The notes: a model not told the origin generated them from the letters alone. A stretch of 64,000 nt of DNA from Saccharofermentans sp. (GCA_024403695.1 JAKSRI010000014.1:1-64000); one strand, 5' to 3'; counted from the stretch's first letter, positions 17,767 to 28,269 are shown. Translations and numbers: made by a program.

Positions 17767-20700
17767 ATGCGTAGGGTTAAATCAAATGTTATTACTGCTG
17801 CTTTGTTGGTAGTATCGATTATATTTTCACAGTTCTTGTTTGTTCATGAAGTGCAGGCTGCAGGTGGTACAGCTAGTATATCTTATGATGTTACATATCA
17901 TCAGACAGAGGCTCGTAGTATGCTGGACACGCTTAATAAATGGCGTGTTCAGGATCATGAATGTTGGAATGAGGATAATGCTTCTAAGACCATTATGAAT
18001 GGTGGCCGTGAGCTTATTTACGATTCTGATCTCGAACAGATTGCTATGATTAGAGCATATGAGATTGTTTTGTATTTTGCTCATCAGAGACCAGACGGAA
18101 CCGGTATCGAGACTATCACTTCTAATGGCGTTCGTACAAATGGTGAGAATATCCTGTATGGAACAAACGTTAACATGGATAAGGCGTTTGAATTGTGGGT
18201 GGAAGAGAATGAGCCTTACGCTGGTCAGGGACACAGACGTAATATGCTCAACTCTAAGTTTACTCATGTTGGTATCGCCTGTATCGAATATAACGGAATG
18301 AAGTATTGGGTGCAGGAATTTGGTAAGTTCGACCTTAGCAGAGATGTTAATAATACGGAAGCATTTAATGACACTGTTACAGTAACTTCTCCTGTTGTTG
18401 ATAGTTGTGTACCTTTGCGCCTTGGCGTTCCTAATGCGGGATATTTAATTACTGATTATGCTAACTACGGTATCCCACATCCGCTTTATTACTATCATAA
18501 TTTTAAGGTTTGCTTGCTCCGTGGAAATGTTGCAGTTCAGGATGTAACTGACCAGGCTACAATTAATTGGAATCTGGTGGATGAGAGCGGTAAGTCTTAT
18601 AACGACAAATATACCTATGATGGTACGACATTGTCTTTCCGTACATTGGGTAAATATACACTGACTGGAACAGTTACATATAATGGTGAGACTGCTGATA
18701 TTGGTAATGAGACAAGAATTACAATTAATCCAGCATACATGACAGACCCAGGCATCGTTGCTACTTACGATAAGAAGGTAGTTTATGAAGGCGTACCTGT
18801 TTATCCTGAGTTAAAGCTGGAGAACAATGGTGAGGTTCTTGTTGAAGGTGTGGACTACACTGCAGAGTACTTTAACAATAACATTATCGGTGATTATGGT
18901 TATATAAGAGTAGATGCAATCGGTGAGCATTATCAGGGATATAACATTCTTCGTTTTGAGATTGTTCAGCCTGATCTTAGCGACGCTACTGTCGAGAATA
19001 TTAGTGCTAAGCCATATTCAGGTTCAGAGATAACACAGAATCCTGTTGTGAAATTTGGTGGCAAGGTAGTTGACTCAGCAAATTACTCTGTTACGTATGA
19101 GAATAATATTGAGGTTGGAACGGCGAAGCTTACTATCACCGGTTCTGGTATCTATACGGGTTCTGTAACTAAGGAATTTGAGATTGTTCCTTGTGATATT
19201 GCTGAGGCTGCTATTTCTGATATTCCGGAGTCTGTTACTTATACAGGTGAGGCTGCCCAGCCTGTTCCATCAGTGACTTTTAATGGCAAGGTTCTTACCC
19301 CTGATGTTGATTATGAGGTGGAATATTCAGATAACGTTAATGTTGGTACAGCCAAGGTTATTGTTAATGGAATTGGTAATTATACTGGTTCATGTGAGAA
19401 GACATTTGTAATTAATGCGATTAATATTATCGCTGGAACAGTTACTATTGATAAGTCTACATATGAGTTTAACGGTAAGGCTGTTGAGCCAGAACCTGTT
19501 GTAGTTGTTGATGGTAAGGTTCTTGTTAGGGATACAGACTATATTGTTTCTTATTCAGGAAGTACTAAGGCTGGATCTGCTTTTGTAGTTATAATTGGAG
19601 TTGATTCATATAGAGGAACACTTACTAAGCGTTTTACTATTACTCCATGTGATATCTCTAACGCTACAATCTCTGGTATTAATAATTCATACCCTCTCTT
19701 AGAGGATTCTGTAGAGCCTTCTCCTGTGGTTACAATTAATGGTGTAATCTTGAAGGAGGATGTTGATTATACTGTCACTTATAGTAATAACACTGCTACT
19801 GGAACAGCTACGGTTAGTATTAGCGGAATAGGAAATTACACTGGTAGTTGTTCTGTTGAGTTTAGCATTGTCGGACTTGATATTAATGAAAGTAAGATAG
19901 TAGGTCTTCCAACTAGCATGGCTTATTCCGGTTCAGCCCTTGAGCCATCTGTTGTGGTAAAGTATGACGACAATTATTTGGTTAAGAATGTAGATTATGC
20001 AGTATCATTCGAGAATAACATAAACGCTGGTACAGCCACAATGGTAATTACTGGATTGGGTAAGTATTCCGGTGATAAGAAGGTTACATTCACTATTAAT
20101 AAGGGAGACATTAGCCTTGCTACTATTAGTGGTGAAAACTCATTTAAGTATACTGGTTCCGATATTGTTCCTGAACTTAAGGTGGTATCTAATAATGGTA
20201 TCGTTCTTGAAGAAGGTAAGGATTATGAGATTACGTATAGTGATAACCTGAATGCAGGCGAGGCATCCGCTAAGTTAGTTGGTATTAACAACTTTAAGGG
20301 CAGCAAGACTTATAGTTTCAGTATTGCATCTGTATCCGCTGATGAAGTTAGTGTGTCACTTCCTGCTAAGGCTGAATATATAGGATCTGCTATCAAGCCT
20401 ATTCCAGTTGTTCGCTATGGTGCAGTTACACTTACTGAATCCCAGGACTATGAGGTTACATATGGTGATAATACTGAGATTGGTGAGGGTACAGTAACAA
20501 TTACTCTGAAGGGGAATTATTCTGGCACGATTAACAAGTCCTTTGATATTACAAAGATTTCTATTGAGAATGCTGAGCTTTCAGGATTCGAGGATGAAGT
20601 GCTTTATACTGGATCAGCTATTAACCCAGATGTTGTGGTAAAGATTGGTGATAAGACACTTGTTAATGGTGTTGATTATACACTCATGATTACTGATAAC

Positions 20701-23118
20701 ACTTCTGTTGGAACTGCAACAATTACAGTTACAGGTACAGGTGTTTACGAGGGAACAGTTTTAAGTAGCTTTAAGATTATCCGTGGCGTGATTACAAATG
20801 CTAGAATTTATGGCGTTCCTAAGTCCAGCGTGTATACAGGCAAGGCAATCGAACCAAGCGTAATACTTCTTACCGATGAGGGTGCTCTGGAGAAGGGTGT
20901 TCACTATACATGCAAATATGAGAACAATACTAATGTAGGTGAAGCGAAAATTACTTTTACTGGTATTGGTGACTATAGTGGCAGTATCGAAATGAGCTTT
21001 GCTATTACTCCTGCAGATATTTCTAGCGCGAATATTTCTCCGCTTCCTTCTAGCGTATATACAGGTAGTCCAGTAAAGTCTCCGGTCCTTGCTTTGTTTG
21101 GTCGTAACATTCTCGAAGAAGGCGTTGATTACGACGTTGAATATCAGAACAATACTAATGCTGGTACAGCCACTGCTGTTATTACCGGTAAGGGTAATTT
21201 TACTGGTAGCGTTTCTGAGGATTTCGTTATCGCTCAGGCCGAAATCACACCAGCAGTTGTTTCTCTTGATAAGACAGAGTACGAGTTCACTGGTGAAGGC
21301 ATCGAAGTTGTTCCAGAGGTAACACTTGATGGCGTTACTCTCGTGCAAGATGTTGATTATGTAGTTACTTATAAAAATAACGAGACCGTTGGTTCTGCAA
21401 CGGCGATTATAACTGGTGTCGGAAACTACAGAGGTACAGTAACTACTAACTTTAGTATTGTGCCAGCATCTGTTTCTAATGCTGTTATTACTGGTGTTCC
21501 ATCTTCCGTTACTTACCGTGGTGAGGGCATTGAGTTTAAGCCTGTAGTTAAGTTTAATGACGCAACTCTTATCGAGGGTGAGGACTATGAAGTAATCTAT
21601 GCAAATAACGTTAACTGCGGCGATGGTGTAATTACAGTAAAGGGTATCAATAACTTCAAGGGAAGTGTTTCTACAACATTTGCTATTACACGCGCAAGTA
21701 TTGAAGATGCCAAGGTTGGTGAGATCGCGTCTGTGACTTATAATCCAACGGGCGCGAAAGCAACCCCATCACTTACATTCAACGGACAGACTCTCGTTAA
21801 GGATAAGGACTACACTTACTCTTATAGTGATAACAAGAAGGTGGGAGAAGCTACTGTTACTATCCTTGGTCTTGGTAACTTCGAGGGCGAGATTTCTACT
21901 AAGTATCAGATTGTCCCAAGAGAGATTACTGCTGATGATATTACTGGTATCCCAGAGAGTGTTCCATATAATGGTGGTATCGTTTATGTTTATCCTTCAA
22001 TCGTTATCGATGGTGTAATACTCCAGCTTAATAGCGACTATGCTCTTAACAACTTTAATAACATGTCTGTTGGCGAGGCAAAACTGATTGTTGTTGGCAT
22101 GGGTAATTATACTGGCAAAGTGACTTTTAATTATCAGATTACTGCTGTTTCTATTAAGGATGCAAAGGTAACAGCCGTTGCTGATCAGGAATATACAGGT
22201 TCTGCAATCAAGCCTTCCATAAGTGTTACTTTGAATAATATGAAGTTGAGAGAAGGCTCTGACTATACAATTGAGTACAAGAATAACGTGAACGTTGGTA
22301 TAGCATCTATCGTGATTACAGGTATTGGATCATATAAGGACTCCATTACAATAAACTTCAAAATCAATAAGAAACAGTCAACTGGTGTGCAGGGCTTCTG
22401 CGAGCGTTTGTATACTTGCGCACTGGGTCGTGCTTCTGATCCTTCTGGTGTTCAGTCATGGGTAGATGCTATCAAGGCAGGCGCAACAGGTGCGAAAGCG
22501 GCAGAGGGCTTCTTCTTCTCTGCAGAGTTTACAAACAAGAACTACAGTAACAAAGAGTTTGTAGTAATTTTGTATCTCGTATTTATGGACCGTGAGCCAG
22601 ATGCTGCAGGTCTCAATGCTTGGGCTAGTGCATTGGATAAAGGTGCATCACGTGTCCAGGTATTTAATGGATTTGTAGAGTCTCAGGAGTGGGCAAATAC
22701 ATGTTTTAAGTATGGTATTAAGTCTGGCGGAAATGCTACTCCAAATATTAGAATCGAACCATCTGCTGAGATTCTCGCATTTGCCGAGCGTTTGTATACT
22801 ACTTGTCTTGGCCGAAGTGCAGATGCATCTGGTCTTAGAGCATGGGCTGAGGCATTGGCAAATAGAGAGGGAAGTGGAGCTAAGGTCGCACATGGCTTCT
22901 TCTTCTCACAAGAGTTCGAGTCAAAGAATCTTTCTAATGAGGATTTTGTTAGAAGATGCTATCTTACATTTATGAATCGTGAACCAGATCCAAGCGGATT
23001 CAATGCATGGGTTGGAGCGCTTGATTCAGGCGCAACTCGTGAGCAGGTATTTAATGGATTTGTAAAGGCTCCTGAGTTCGTTTCGATTTGTGAGGATGCA
23101 GGAATTATAGCTTACTAA
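17767..23118 (+). CDS. Secreted CAP-domain protein with 16 Ig-like repeats and DUF4214 repeats
   Basis: The ATG at 17767 follows GGGGAG and starts a signal peptide with a likely cleavage after VQA (about residue 34). A CAP/SCP-like domain spans about 50-190 (FAHQRPDG, NGVRTNGENILYG, GQGHRRNMLNSKFTHVGIAC). From about 337 to 1540 there are 16 repeats of roughly 70-80 residues. Their shared core is YTGSAI-P, then DY-V-Y-NN, GTA, ITG-GNY and G, as in bacterial Ig-like/MBG-type surface repeats. The last 240 residues hold two DUF4214 pairs (ERLYTCALGRASDPSGVQSW, FMDREPDAAGLNAW and their copies). Such proteins are exported and cell-surface associated. CAP domains have varied roles, so the activity is unknown. 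Total length is 1783 residues. Confidence 0.88.
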   Translation: MRRVKSNVITAALLVVSIIFSQFLFVHEVQAAGGTASISYDVTYHQTEARSMLDTLNKWRVQDHECWNEDNASKTIMNGGRELIYDSDLEQIAMIRAYEIVLYFAHQRPDGTGIETITSNGVRTNGENILYGTNVNMDKAFELWVEENEPYAGQGHRRNMLNSKFTHVGIACIEYNGMKYWVQEFGKFDLSRDVNNTEAFNDTVTVTSPVVDSCVPLRLGVPNAGYLITDYANYGIPHPLYYYHNFKVCLLRGNVAVQDVTDQATINWNLVDESGKSYNDKYTYDGTTLSFRTLGKYTLTGTVTYNGETADIGNETRITINPAYMTDPGIVATYDKKVVYEGVPVYPELKLENNGEVLVEGVDYTAEYFNNNIIGDYGYIRVDAIGEHYQGYNILRFEIVQPDLSDATVENISAKPYSGSEITQNPVVKFGGKVVDSANYSVTYENNIEVGTAKLTITGSGIYTGSVTKEFEIVPCDIAEAAISDIPESVTYTGEAAQPVPSVTFNGKVLTPDVDYEVEYSDNVNVGTAKVIVNGIGNYTGSCEKTFVINAINIIAGTVTIDKSTYEFNGKAVEPEPVVVVDGKVLVRDTDYIVSYSGSTKAGSAFVVIIGVDSYRGTLTKRFTITPCDISNATISGINNSYPLLEDSVEPSPVVTINGVILKEDVDYTVTYSNNTATGTATVSISGIGNYTGSCSVEFSIVGLDINESKIVGLPTSMAYSGSALEPSVVVKYDDNYLVKNVDYAVSFENNINAGTATMVITGLGKYSGDKKVTFTINKGDISLATISGENSFKYTGSDIVPELKVVSNNGIVLEEGKDYEITYSDNLNAGEASAKLVGINNFKGSKTYSFSIASVSADEVSVSLPAKAEYIGSAIKPIPVVRYGAVTLTESQDYEVTYGDNTEIGEGTVTITLKGNYSGTINKSFDITKISIENAELSGFEDEVLYTGSAINPDVVVKIGDKTLVNGVDYTLMITDNTSVGTATITVTGTGVYEGTVLSSFKIIRGVITNARIYGVPKSSVYTGKAIEPSVILLTDEGALEKGVHYTCKYENNTNVGEAKITFTGIGDYSGSIEMSFAITPADISSANISPLPSSVYTGSPVKSPVLALFGRNILEEGVDYDVEYQNNTNAGTATAVITGKGNFTGSVSEDFVIAQAEITPAVVSLDKTEYEFTGEGIEVVPEVTLDGVTLVQDVDYVVTYKNNETVGSATAIITGVGNYRGTVTTNFSIVPASVSNAVITGVPSSVTYRGEGIEFKPVVKFNDATLIEGEDYEVIYANNVNCGDGVITVKGINNFKGSVSTTFAITRASIEDAKVGEIASVTYNPTGAKATPSLTFNGQTLVKDKDYTYSYSDNKKVGEATVTILGLGNFEGEISTKYQIVPREITADDITGIPESVPYNGGIVYVYPSIVIDGVILQLNSDYALNNFNNMSVGEAKLIVVGMGNYTGKVTFNYQITAVSIKDAKVTAVADQEYTGSAIKPSISVTLNNMKLREGSDYTIEYKNNVNVGIASIVITGIGSYKDSITINFKINKKQSTGVQGFCERLYTCALGRASDPSGVQSWVDAIKAGATGAKAAEGFFFSAEFTNKNYSNKEFVVILYLVFMDREPDAAGLNAWASALDKGASRVQVFNGFVESQEWANTCFKYGIKSGGNATPNIRIEPSAEILAFAERLYTTCLGRSADASGLRAWAEALANREGSGAKVAHGFFFSQEFESKNLSNEDFVRRCYLTFMNREPDPSGFNAWVGALDSGATREQVFNGFVKAPEFVSICEDAGIIAY

Positions 23119-23227
23119 CTAATTTGCTTCAGTCCTCCGCGCTTCGCTTGTGCGTAAGTCCGCAAATTAGTTAGGTGCGCTATTTAATAATCCCGGGTCG
23201 TCGATTGACGGCTCGGGACATTTTTTA
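23115..23227 (+). terminator. Double hairpin after the CAP protein
   Basis: CTAACTAATTTGC (23115-23127, including the stop codon) pairs perfectly with GCAAATTAGTTAG (23162-23174) around a 34-base loop. A second hairpin, TCCCGGGTCGTC-GATT-GACGGCTCGGGA, at 23191-23218 leads into a T run and is the likely terminator. Nearly the same hairpin recurs at 50972-51002. The rest of 23228-23304 holds only a TTTTGCAACTT / AAGTTGCAAAA inverted pair before the convergent gene. Confidence 0.8.
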
Positions 23228-23304
23228 TGAGCTTTTGCAACTTTGATTTATCACAAACTACTGTATTTTTCATACTTTGAAGTTGCAAAACTATATAAAC
23301 AACA

Positions 23305-24237
23305 TCAAGGCAGAATGTGTCCAGCGCTCAAATATAATCTGTACCATTCATCCTTCTGCAACTGAATATCACAGGCATTGATAATCTCATCGAGACGACT
23401 GCCTGAAGTAGTACCAGTGATAACCTGCATATTTGCTGGATGACGGAGAATCCACGCCGTAGCGATACCAGTCTTAGTAGTACCATACTTAGCAGCCAAC
23501 TCGTCCATAACAGCATTCAACTCAGGGTATTCAGGACTATCAATAAAACATCCACGCCATTCAGGCATCTGGAAAGGTGACCATGCCTGAATTGTCATAT
23601 CTTTAAGGCGGCAATAATCCAGCACGCTACCATCTCGATCGTAAGAACCAGAAGATGTCATGTTAACTTCCATACCAGCAGCAACCATATTAGAAACAGG
23701 AATGCTGAACTGAAGCTGATTTGCAACCAATGGCTGCTTTACATACTTCTTAAGAAGCTCAATCTGCATGGGATTATGGTTGGACACACCAAACATCTTA
23801 ACCTTACCGCTTTTGGCCAATTCATCAAATGCAGCAGCAACCTCTTCAGGCTCGGTAAGAGCATCTGGACGATGTAAAAGAAGAATATCGAGATATTCTG
23901 TCTTAAGTCTCTTAAGACTTCCTTCAACAGAGGCGATAATCGCATCCTTGGATAAATCATAATGTGGATACTGAGCGGAGTTCTTAATTCCACACTTGCT
24001 CTGAATAATAACATCCTCGCGCTTCAGAGACGAATCGGAAGAAAAAGCATTACCAAATACTTCTTCACTCATGCCGCCACCATAAATATCAGCATGATCA
24101 AAGAAATATGCACCACCATCAATGGAGTGATGGATAAAAGTATTCATATCTTCAGCGCTCATACCAGACAAACGCATGCATCCAGTAACGATAGCTGGAA
24201 CTTCAAATCCTGTATCTCCTAACAAAACCTTTTTCAT
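23305..24237 (-). CDS. Aldo/keto reductase
   Basis: An NAD(P)H-dependent (beta/alpha)8 reductase of 310 residues. The catalytic tetrad is visible: Asp and Tyr in FDHADIYGGG, Lys in VIIQSKCGI, and His in LLLHRPDAL. The cofactor region appears as MFGVSNHNPMQ and, later, VITGTTSGSRLDEI. The layout matches the YdhF-like subfamily of oxidoreductases. The physiological substrate is unknown. It starts 12 bases after the GH3 gene with a GGGAG site, so the two form an operon and the substrate may be a sugar or sugar-derived aldehyde or ketone. Confidence 0.92.
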   Translation of the reverse strand: MKKVLLGDTGFEVPAIVTGCMRLSGMSAEDMNTFIHHSIDGGAYFFDHADIYGGGMSEEVFGNAFSSDSSLKREDVIIQSKCGIKNSAQYPHYDLSKDAIIASVEGSLKRLKTEYLDILLLHRPDALTEPEEVAAAFDELAKSGKVKMFGVSNHNPMQIELLKKYVKQPLVANQLQFSIPVSNMVAAGMEVNMTSSGSYDRDGSVLDYCRLKDMTIQAWSPFQMPEWRGCFIDSPEYPELNAVMDELAAKYGTTKTGIATAWILRHPANMQVITGTTSGSRLDEIINACDIQLQKDEWYRLYLSAGHILP

Positions 24238-24249
24238 GATTTAAACTCC

Positions 24250-26673
24250 CTATTTAACCAATTTATCTGCCATTCGAGCTACGCGTGAACCGGATTTCTC
24301 GAGCTGCTCGCGAGTGACTTTGCCAGCCTCGAATGCTGCCTTAAGTTCTAAGAAGTCATTCTCACAACCTGGCATGAATAAGTCACCATCTGCCATGATG
24401 ACATTTGGTGAGTGGGCAACAGGATGTGTGCTTGACTTATCAGTGGAGAAACCATTAATTACCCAGTCTGTCATTATGATTCCATCAAATCCATATTCGC
24501 AGCGTAGGATGTCTTCGTTAAGTGGTCTGGACTCTGAAGAGTGTATGCCATTAACCAGATTATATGAAGTCATGACGGCAAGTGGGTTGCCCTTGCGCAC
24601 GCAGATGCCAAAGCCCTTTAGGTATATTTCGCGCAGGGCACGCTCACTCATAACAGAGTTGCTCTGGACACGGTTTGTCTCCTGGTTGTTAGCGCAATAA
24701 TGCTTGATAGTAACCGCGCATCCAGGGTGTGACTGCACGCCACGAGTGATAGCGGTTGACATGAGACCGCTGATGAGTGGGTCCTCAGAGTAGTACTCGA
24801 AATTACGTCCGCACCTGATGCTTCTGTGAATGTTAAGAGCAGGTGCGAGCCAGAGGTGGATGCCAAAACGCTCCATTTCGTCACCGACAATGTCACCGCA
24901 TTTCTCGGCGAAGTCAACGTTAAAGCTTTGGGCGATAGCTGTGCCGATAGGGAGTGCTGTTGCATACTGTTCGATAATCTTGTCGGACTTCTTTGGGCGG
25001 TATTTCATGATTCTAAGCATGATTTCTGCTGGTTTAGGGAGGAGGCACACCATTGACTCAGGGATGCCCATTTCCAGACCGTGTACTACGCCGTTCTTAT
25101 CAACTGCTGCGCGACGATTGATTCTAACACCAGCAGGGCCATCCGCCATAACCATGGAAGGAATGCCGTAATTGGTTGCTTCTAGTGAAGTCTGACCAGC
25201 GGCACCTGCCACGGAGAAACCAGCGTTGCCGACGATGCTTTGCATTCCCTTGGAAAGACCATAAGCACCCAGCACGAGGCGCATGAGAACGTCGTCCTCT
25301 AACTTGGAAACACGCTCGTCAATTGGGCAAGGAATATCATATGAAGTATCAATAGTTGTGAATGCATTGATGTCGAGTGCGATAACATTGGATGGACAGT
25401 CGGCACCAGCGTCAGAAACATCAGGAATATAATCCTTGAAATCTGGCTTGGTAGTGCAGGAGCGAACACGGCGAACGATTACTTCATCATCAAGCTTTAA
25501 TGCAGCAACCGCAGTAGTGTTTATGCTGGAGTTTCCAACTCTCACGATGTAGTTGCCAGCTTCTAAGATGTATGCTGAATCGGATTCAGAATAAGGCGCG
25601 ATGTCGCAAAGATCAAAAGTCACCTTAACTTCGCAGGATGCGCCTGCAGCGAGCAAATCGGATTTACCAAAGCCCGCGAGAACCTGATATGGCTCGTCGA
25701 GCTTTCCTGAAGGAATGGAAATGTAGACCTGAACGACTTCTTTGCCGGCAACAGGGCCTGTATTTGCGACCTTGGACGTAACGGTTACCACGCTGCCTGC
25801 AACACTAACAGCACTATCACTAAGGGCAAAGTCTGTGTAAGAAAGACCAAAACCGAATGGGAACTGCGCCTGCTTCTTAACGGAGTCGAAATATCTGTAA
25901 CCGACGTAAATGCCTTCGCCATAACGTGTGTCATTAGCGTCACCAAAGTCGAAGTCTGGATAATCTTCCCAAGCGGTCCAAGTTGTGGCGAGTTTACCAG
26001 AAGGATTCTGATTGCCAAGGATGATGTCACAGAGAGTCTCGCTTGTAACTACACCAAGCTGTGAGAGAACCAGAATGTTCTCGACTTCTAGGACAGGGGA
26101 GAGGTCAACCACGCCGCCTGCGTTAATTACCAGAAGGAACTTGGAATATTTTTTCTTAACTGCGAGAATATCGCGAATCTCAGTAGCGGAGAGCTTAATA
26201 TCACCAGCTTTGTTAGTACGGTCAGAGCCTTCTCCTGAGATTCTGGAGAGAACATAAATACCAACGTCTCCGTCGCCGTCGATTGGTAAATCATACTCAG
26301 GTTCTGGCATGATGGCACCCATTGCAGTATATATGGCCAGAGTATGCTGCTTCTTGGCATCGTCCTTAAGCTTCTTGTAGAAGGCTTTAGTTGCAGTGGC
26401 GATTATCTTGTCGTAACTGTCGAGCCAACTTTTGGAAGTAATAGTGAAGCCAGCGTCCTTCAGAGCTTCTTCTATATTTACAAAGAATCGAGAATTAACT
26501 TCTCCTGATCCTGTACCGCCCTTTAAGGTCTTGCGCGCACCGCTTCCGTATAGTGCCACTTTGCAGGCAGATGCCAAAGGAAAATCTGAATTACGTTTAA
26601 GGAAAAGAGTGCATTCTCCACCTTGATTTCTAAGGTATTCAATATGCTTAATCTCGTAGTCGTTAAGTGTCAT
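24250..26673 (-). CDS. Beta-glucosidase-type GH3 enzyme, domain-swapped
   Basis: GH3 enzymes hydrolyse terminal beta-linked glucose or xylose. This 807-residue protein has its domains in reversed order. The alpha/beta sandwich normally second comes first (about residues 30-290, ending GYRYFD and FPFGFGLSYTDF). A fibronectin-like domain (about 290-400) follows, and then the TIM-barrel domain (about 450-807). The barrel carries MADGPAGVR, FGIHLWLAPALNIHR, VTIKHYCANNQETNR and the nucleophile Asp in GFDGIIMTDWV. This order is known in Butyrivibrio and Ruminococcus enzymes. There is no signal peptide. I place the start at ATG 26673 with GGAGG 6 bases upstream; an in-frame TTG at 26685 would overlap that site. 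Confidence 0.92.
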   Translation of the reverse strand: MTLNDYEIKHIEYLRNQGGECTLFLKRNSDFPLASACKVALYGSGARKTLKGGTGSGEVNSRFFVNIEEALKDAGFTITSKSWLDSYDKIIATATKAFYKKLKDDAKKQHTLAIYTAMGAIMPEPEYDLPIDGDGDVGIYVLSRISGEGSDRTNKAGDIKLSATEIRDILAVKKKYSKFLLVINAGGVVDLSPVLEVENILVLSQLGVVTSETLCDIILGNQNPSGKLATTWTAWEDYPDFDFGDANDTRYGEGIYVGYRYFDSVKKQAQFPFGFGLSYTDFALSDSAVSVAGSVVTVTSKVANTGPVAGKEVVQVYISIPSGKLDEPYQVLAGFGKSDLLAAGASCEVKVTFDLCDIAPYSESDSAYILEAGNYIVRVGNSSINTTAVAALKLDDEVIVRRVRSCTTKPDFKDYIPDVSDAGADCPSNVIALDINAFTTIDTSYDIPCPIDERVSKLEDDVLMRLVLGAYGLSKGMQSIVGNAGFSVAGAAGQTSLEATNYGIPSMVMADGPAGVRINRRAAVDKNGVVHGLEMGIPESMVCLLPKPAEIMLRIMKYRPKKSDKIIEQYATALPIGTAIAQSFNVDFAEKCGDIVGDEMERFGIHLWLAPALNIHRSIRCGRNFEYYSEDPLISGLMSTAITRGVQSHPGCAVTIKHYCANNQETNRVQSNSVMSERALREIYLKGFGICVRKGNPLAVMTSYNLVNGIHSSESRPLNEDILRCEYGFDGIIMTDWVINGFSTDKSSTHPVAHSPNVIMADGDLFMPGCENDFLELKAAFEAGKVTREQLEKSGSRVARMADKLVK

Positions 26674-26777
26674 ATAGCCCTCCAATAATGTCGATGACTA
26701 TATTTTATAATATGTTCATTTGTTCTATGAGTTAAAAATGGTAAAATTTACACATTATACAAACTAGGGGTGTAGTG

Positions 26778-28256
26778 ATGGACTTTTGGAAGAGGTTGTT
26801 TTTTATTGTGTCGGATAATGATTACAGTAAAATCATTCAGGATATCAATAAGTCTAATAAGAAAAATCTCATCGTTTTCTCTGGCCTTGCTACTGTTATC
26901 CTGGTAGTACTGGGCGTGCTGTCCTGCGTGATTCCTTTTGGTGCTGGAATGACTGCCGCTTATTTTGTAAGCGCCGCGCTCACATTCTGTTTGTTGTTTA
27001 TGTCAATTCATACACATGCTGCGAAAACCAAATCCATTTATCTGAGTTGTGTGCTTTTTATGGCGATTTTGCTGGCATTTGGAATGCTCTTGGGAGTTTA
27101 TGATGACCCAGCTAATGAGTCTACGGTATTTATTGTATTGCTCCTGGCAGTTCCATTGTTGTTTACTATGAGACCGCTTGTTACTGATTTTGTAATTTTA
27201 TTCATGTCTATAGTTTTTGTAATGACAGAATTACAGGTAAAGAACCCCAATGTATTTATTACTGATACTGTAAACGTGAGTGCGTTTGCTGTTATTTCTA
27301 TTTTTGTTAGCACCTTTATGATGAGAACTAAGATTCTTCGTTTTATGGCTGAGAGTGAGAACAGAGATCTTCTCGAGATGATTAAGACGGAATCTCTTAC
27401 TGATGAGCTTACTGGAATTGGTAATCGTAAATCCTATGAGTATCAATTTAATAAATACACACATGTATCTAAGAACAGGGATTTCATTTATGTATCACTG
27501 GATCTTAATGGTCTTAAGACAGTTAATGATACAATGGGACATGCGGCTGGTGATGAGCTTATTAAGGGTGCAGCTGACTGTATTAAGCAGGTGTTCTCTC
27601 CATATGGTAATGTGTACAGAATAGGTGGAGATGAGTTCGCTGCAGCGCTTTTTATAAATGATGAGAAGTACGAGGAGCTCAGCAGAGATTTTGACAGAAC
27701 GGTCTCTGAATGGGAGGGCGAGTACAATGACCATATGTTCATTGCCGTTGGCGCAGCTTCTATTCATCAGTATCCTGATGCTTCAGTAAATGAACTGACA
27801 AAAATAGCAGATAAGCTCATGTATACAGATAAGGGCCGTTACTATAGCCTCAAAGGTCACGAGCGCCGCGGTCGTCAGAAAGCAAATGATGTTATTTTGT
27901 CTCTTTATACCAAGATTCTTAAGATTAATCTCTCTGATGATACTTTTCAGATTGTATCTGTGGATGAGTCAGAGCAGACAGCGGAGATGGGCTATGATAG
28001 TACGATTTCTGGCTGGTTCAGAAACTTCGCTGAGATGGGCAGAGTCCATCCGGATGATAAAGCGCGCTTTCTTGAGAAAACTGATTTTGATAATATTAAA
28101 GCCGCATTTGCAGCGGGCGACAAAGTTCACTGCATATTTTACAGACGTAAAATTAATGACCAGTTTAAGCAGGTAATGATGGAGATAGTACCTGTTGATA
28201 CATATTCTGAGCATAATCAGGAAGCGTTCCTCTATGTAAAGGATATTGAAGGATAA
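26778..28256 (+). CDS. Membrane diguanylate cyclase (GGDEF)
   Basis: Makes the second messenger cyclic di-GMP from GTP. Hydrophobic helices between residues about 30 and 195 form roughly six membrane spans. A short coiled linker (SENRDLLEMIKTESLTDELTGIGNRKSY) leads into the GGDEF domain, with the intact signature RIGGDEF at residues 281-287. Residues about 370-492 form a further domain with a PAS-like character (MGRVHPDDKARF, FYRRKINDQFKQVMMEIVP). The ATG at 26778 lies 7 bases after AGGGG and is preferred to the adjacent GTG. The SGNH hydrolase gene begins 13 bases later, so they are probably co-transcribed. Confidence 0.92.
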   Translation: MDFWKRLFFIVSDNDYSKIIQDINKSNKKNLIVFSGLATVILVVLGVLSCVIPFGAGMTAAYFVSAALTFCLLFMSIHTHAAKTKSIYLSCVLFMAILLAFGMLLGVYDDPANESTVFIVLLLAVPLLFTMRPLVTDFVILFMSIVFVMTELQVKNPNVFITDTVNVSAFAVISIFVSTFMMRTKILRFMAESENRDLLEMIKTESLTDELTGIGNRKSYEYQFNKYTHVSKNRDFIYVSLDLNGLKTVNDTMGHAAGDELIKGAADCIKQVFSPYGNVYRIGGDEFAAALFINDEKYEELSRDFDRTVSEWEGEYNDHMFIAVGAASIHQYPDASVNELTKIADKLMYTDKGRYYSLKGHERRGRQKANDVILSLYTKILKINLSDDTFQIVSVDESEQTAEMGYDSTISGWFRNFAEMGRVHPDDKARFLEKTDFDNIKAAFAAGDKVHCIFYRRKINDQFKQVMMEIVPVDTYSEHNQEAFLYVKDIEG

Positions 28257-28269
28257 GGAAGGAACTATA

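Noticed and set aside
17767..23118. Repeats as evidence of a mobile or recombined DNA element
   Set aside because: They are protein-domain repeats in one continuous frame with diverged DNA, without transposase or terminal repeats.
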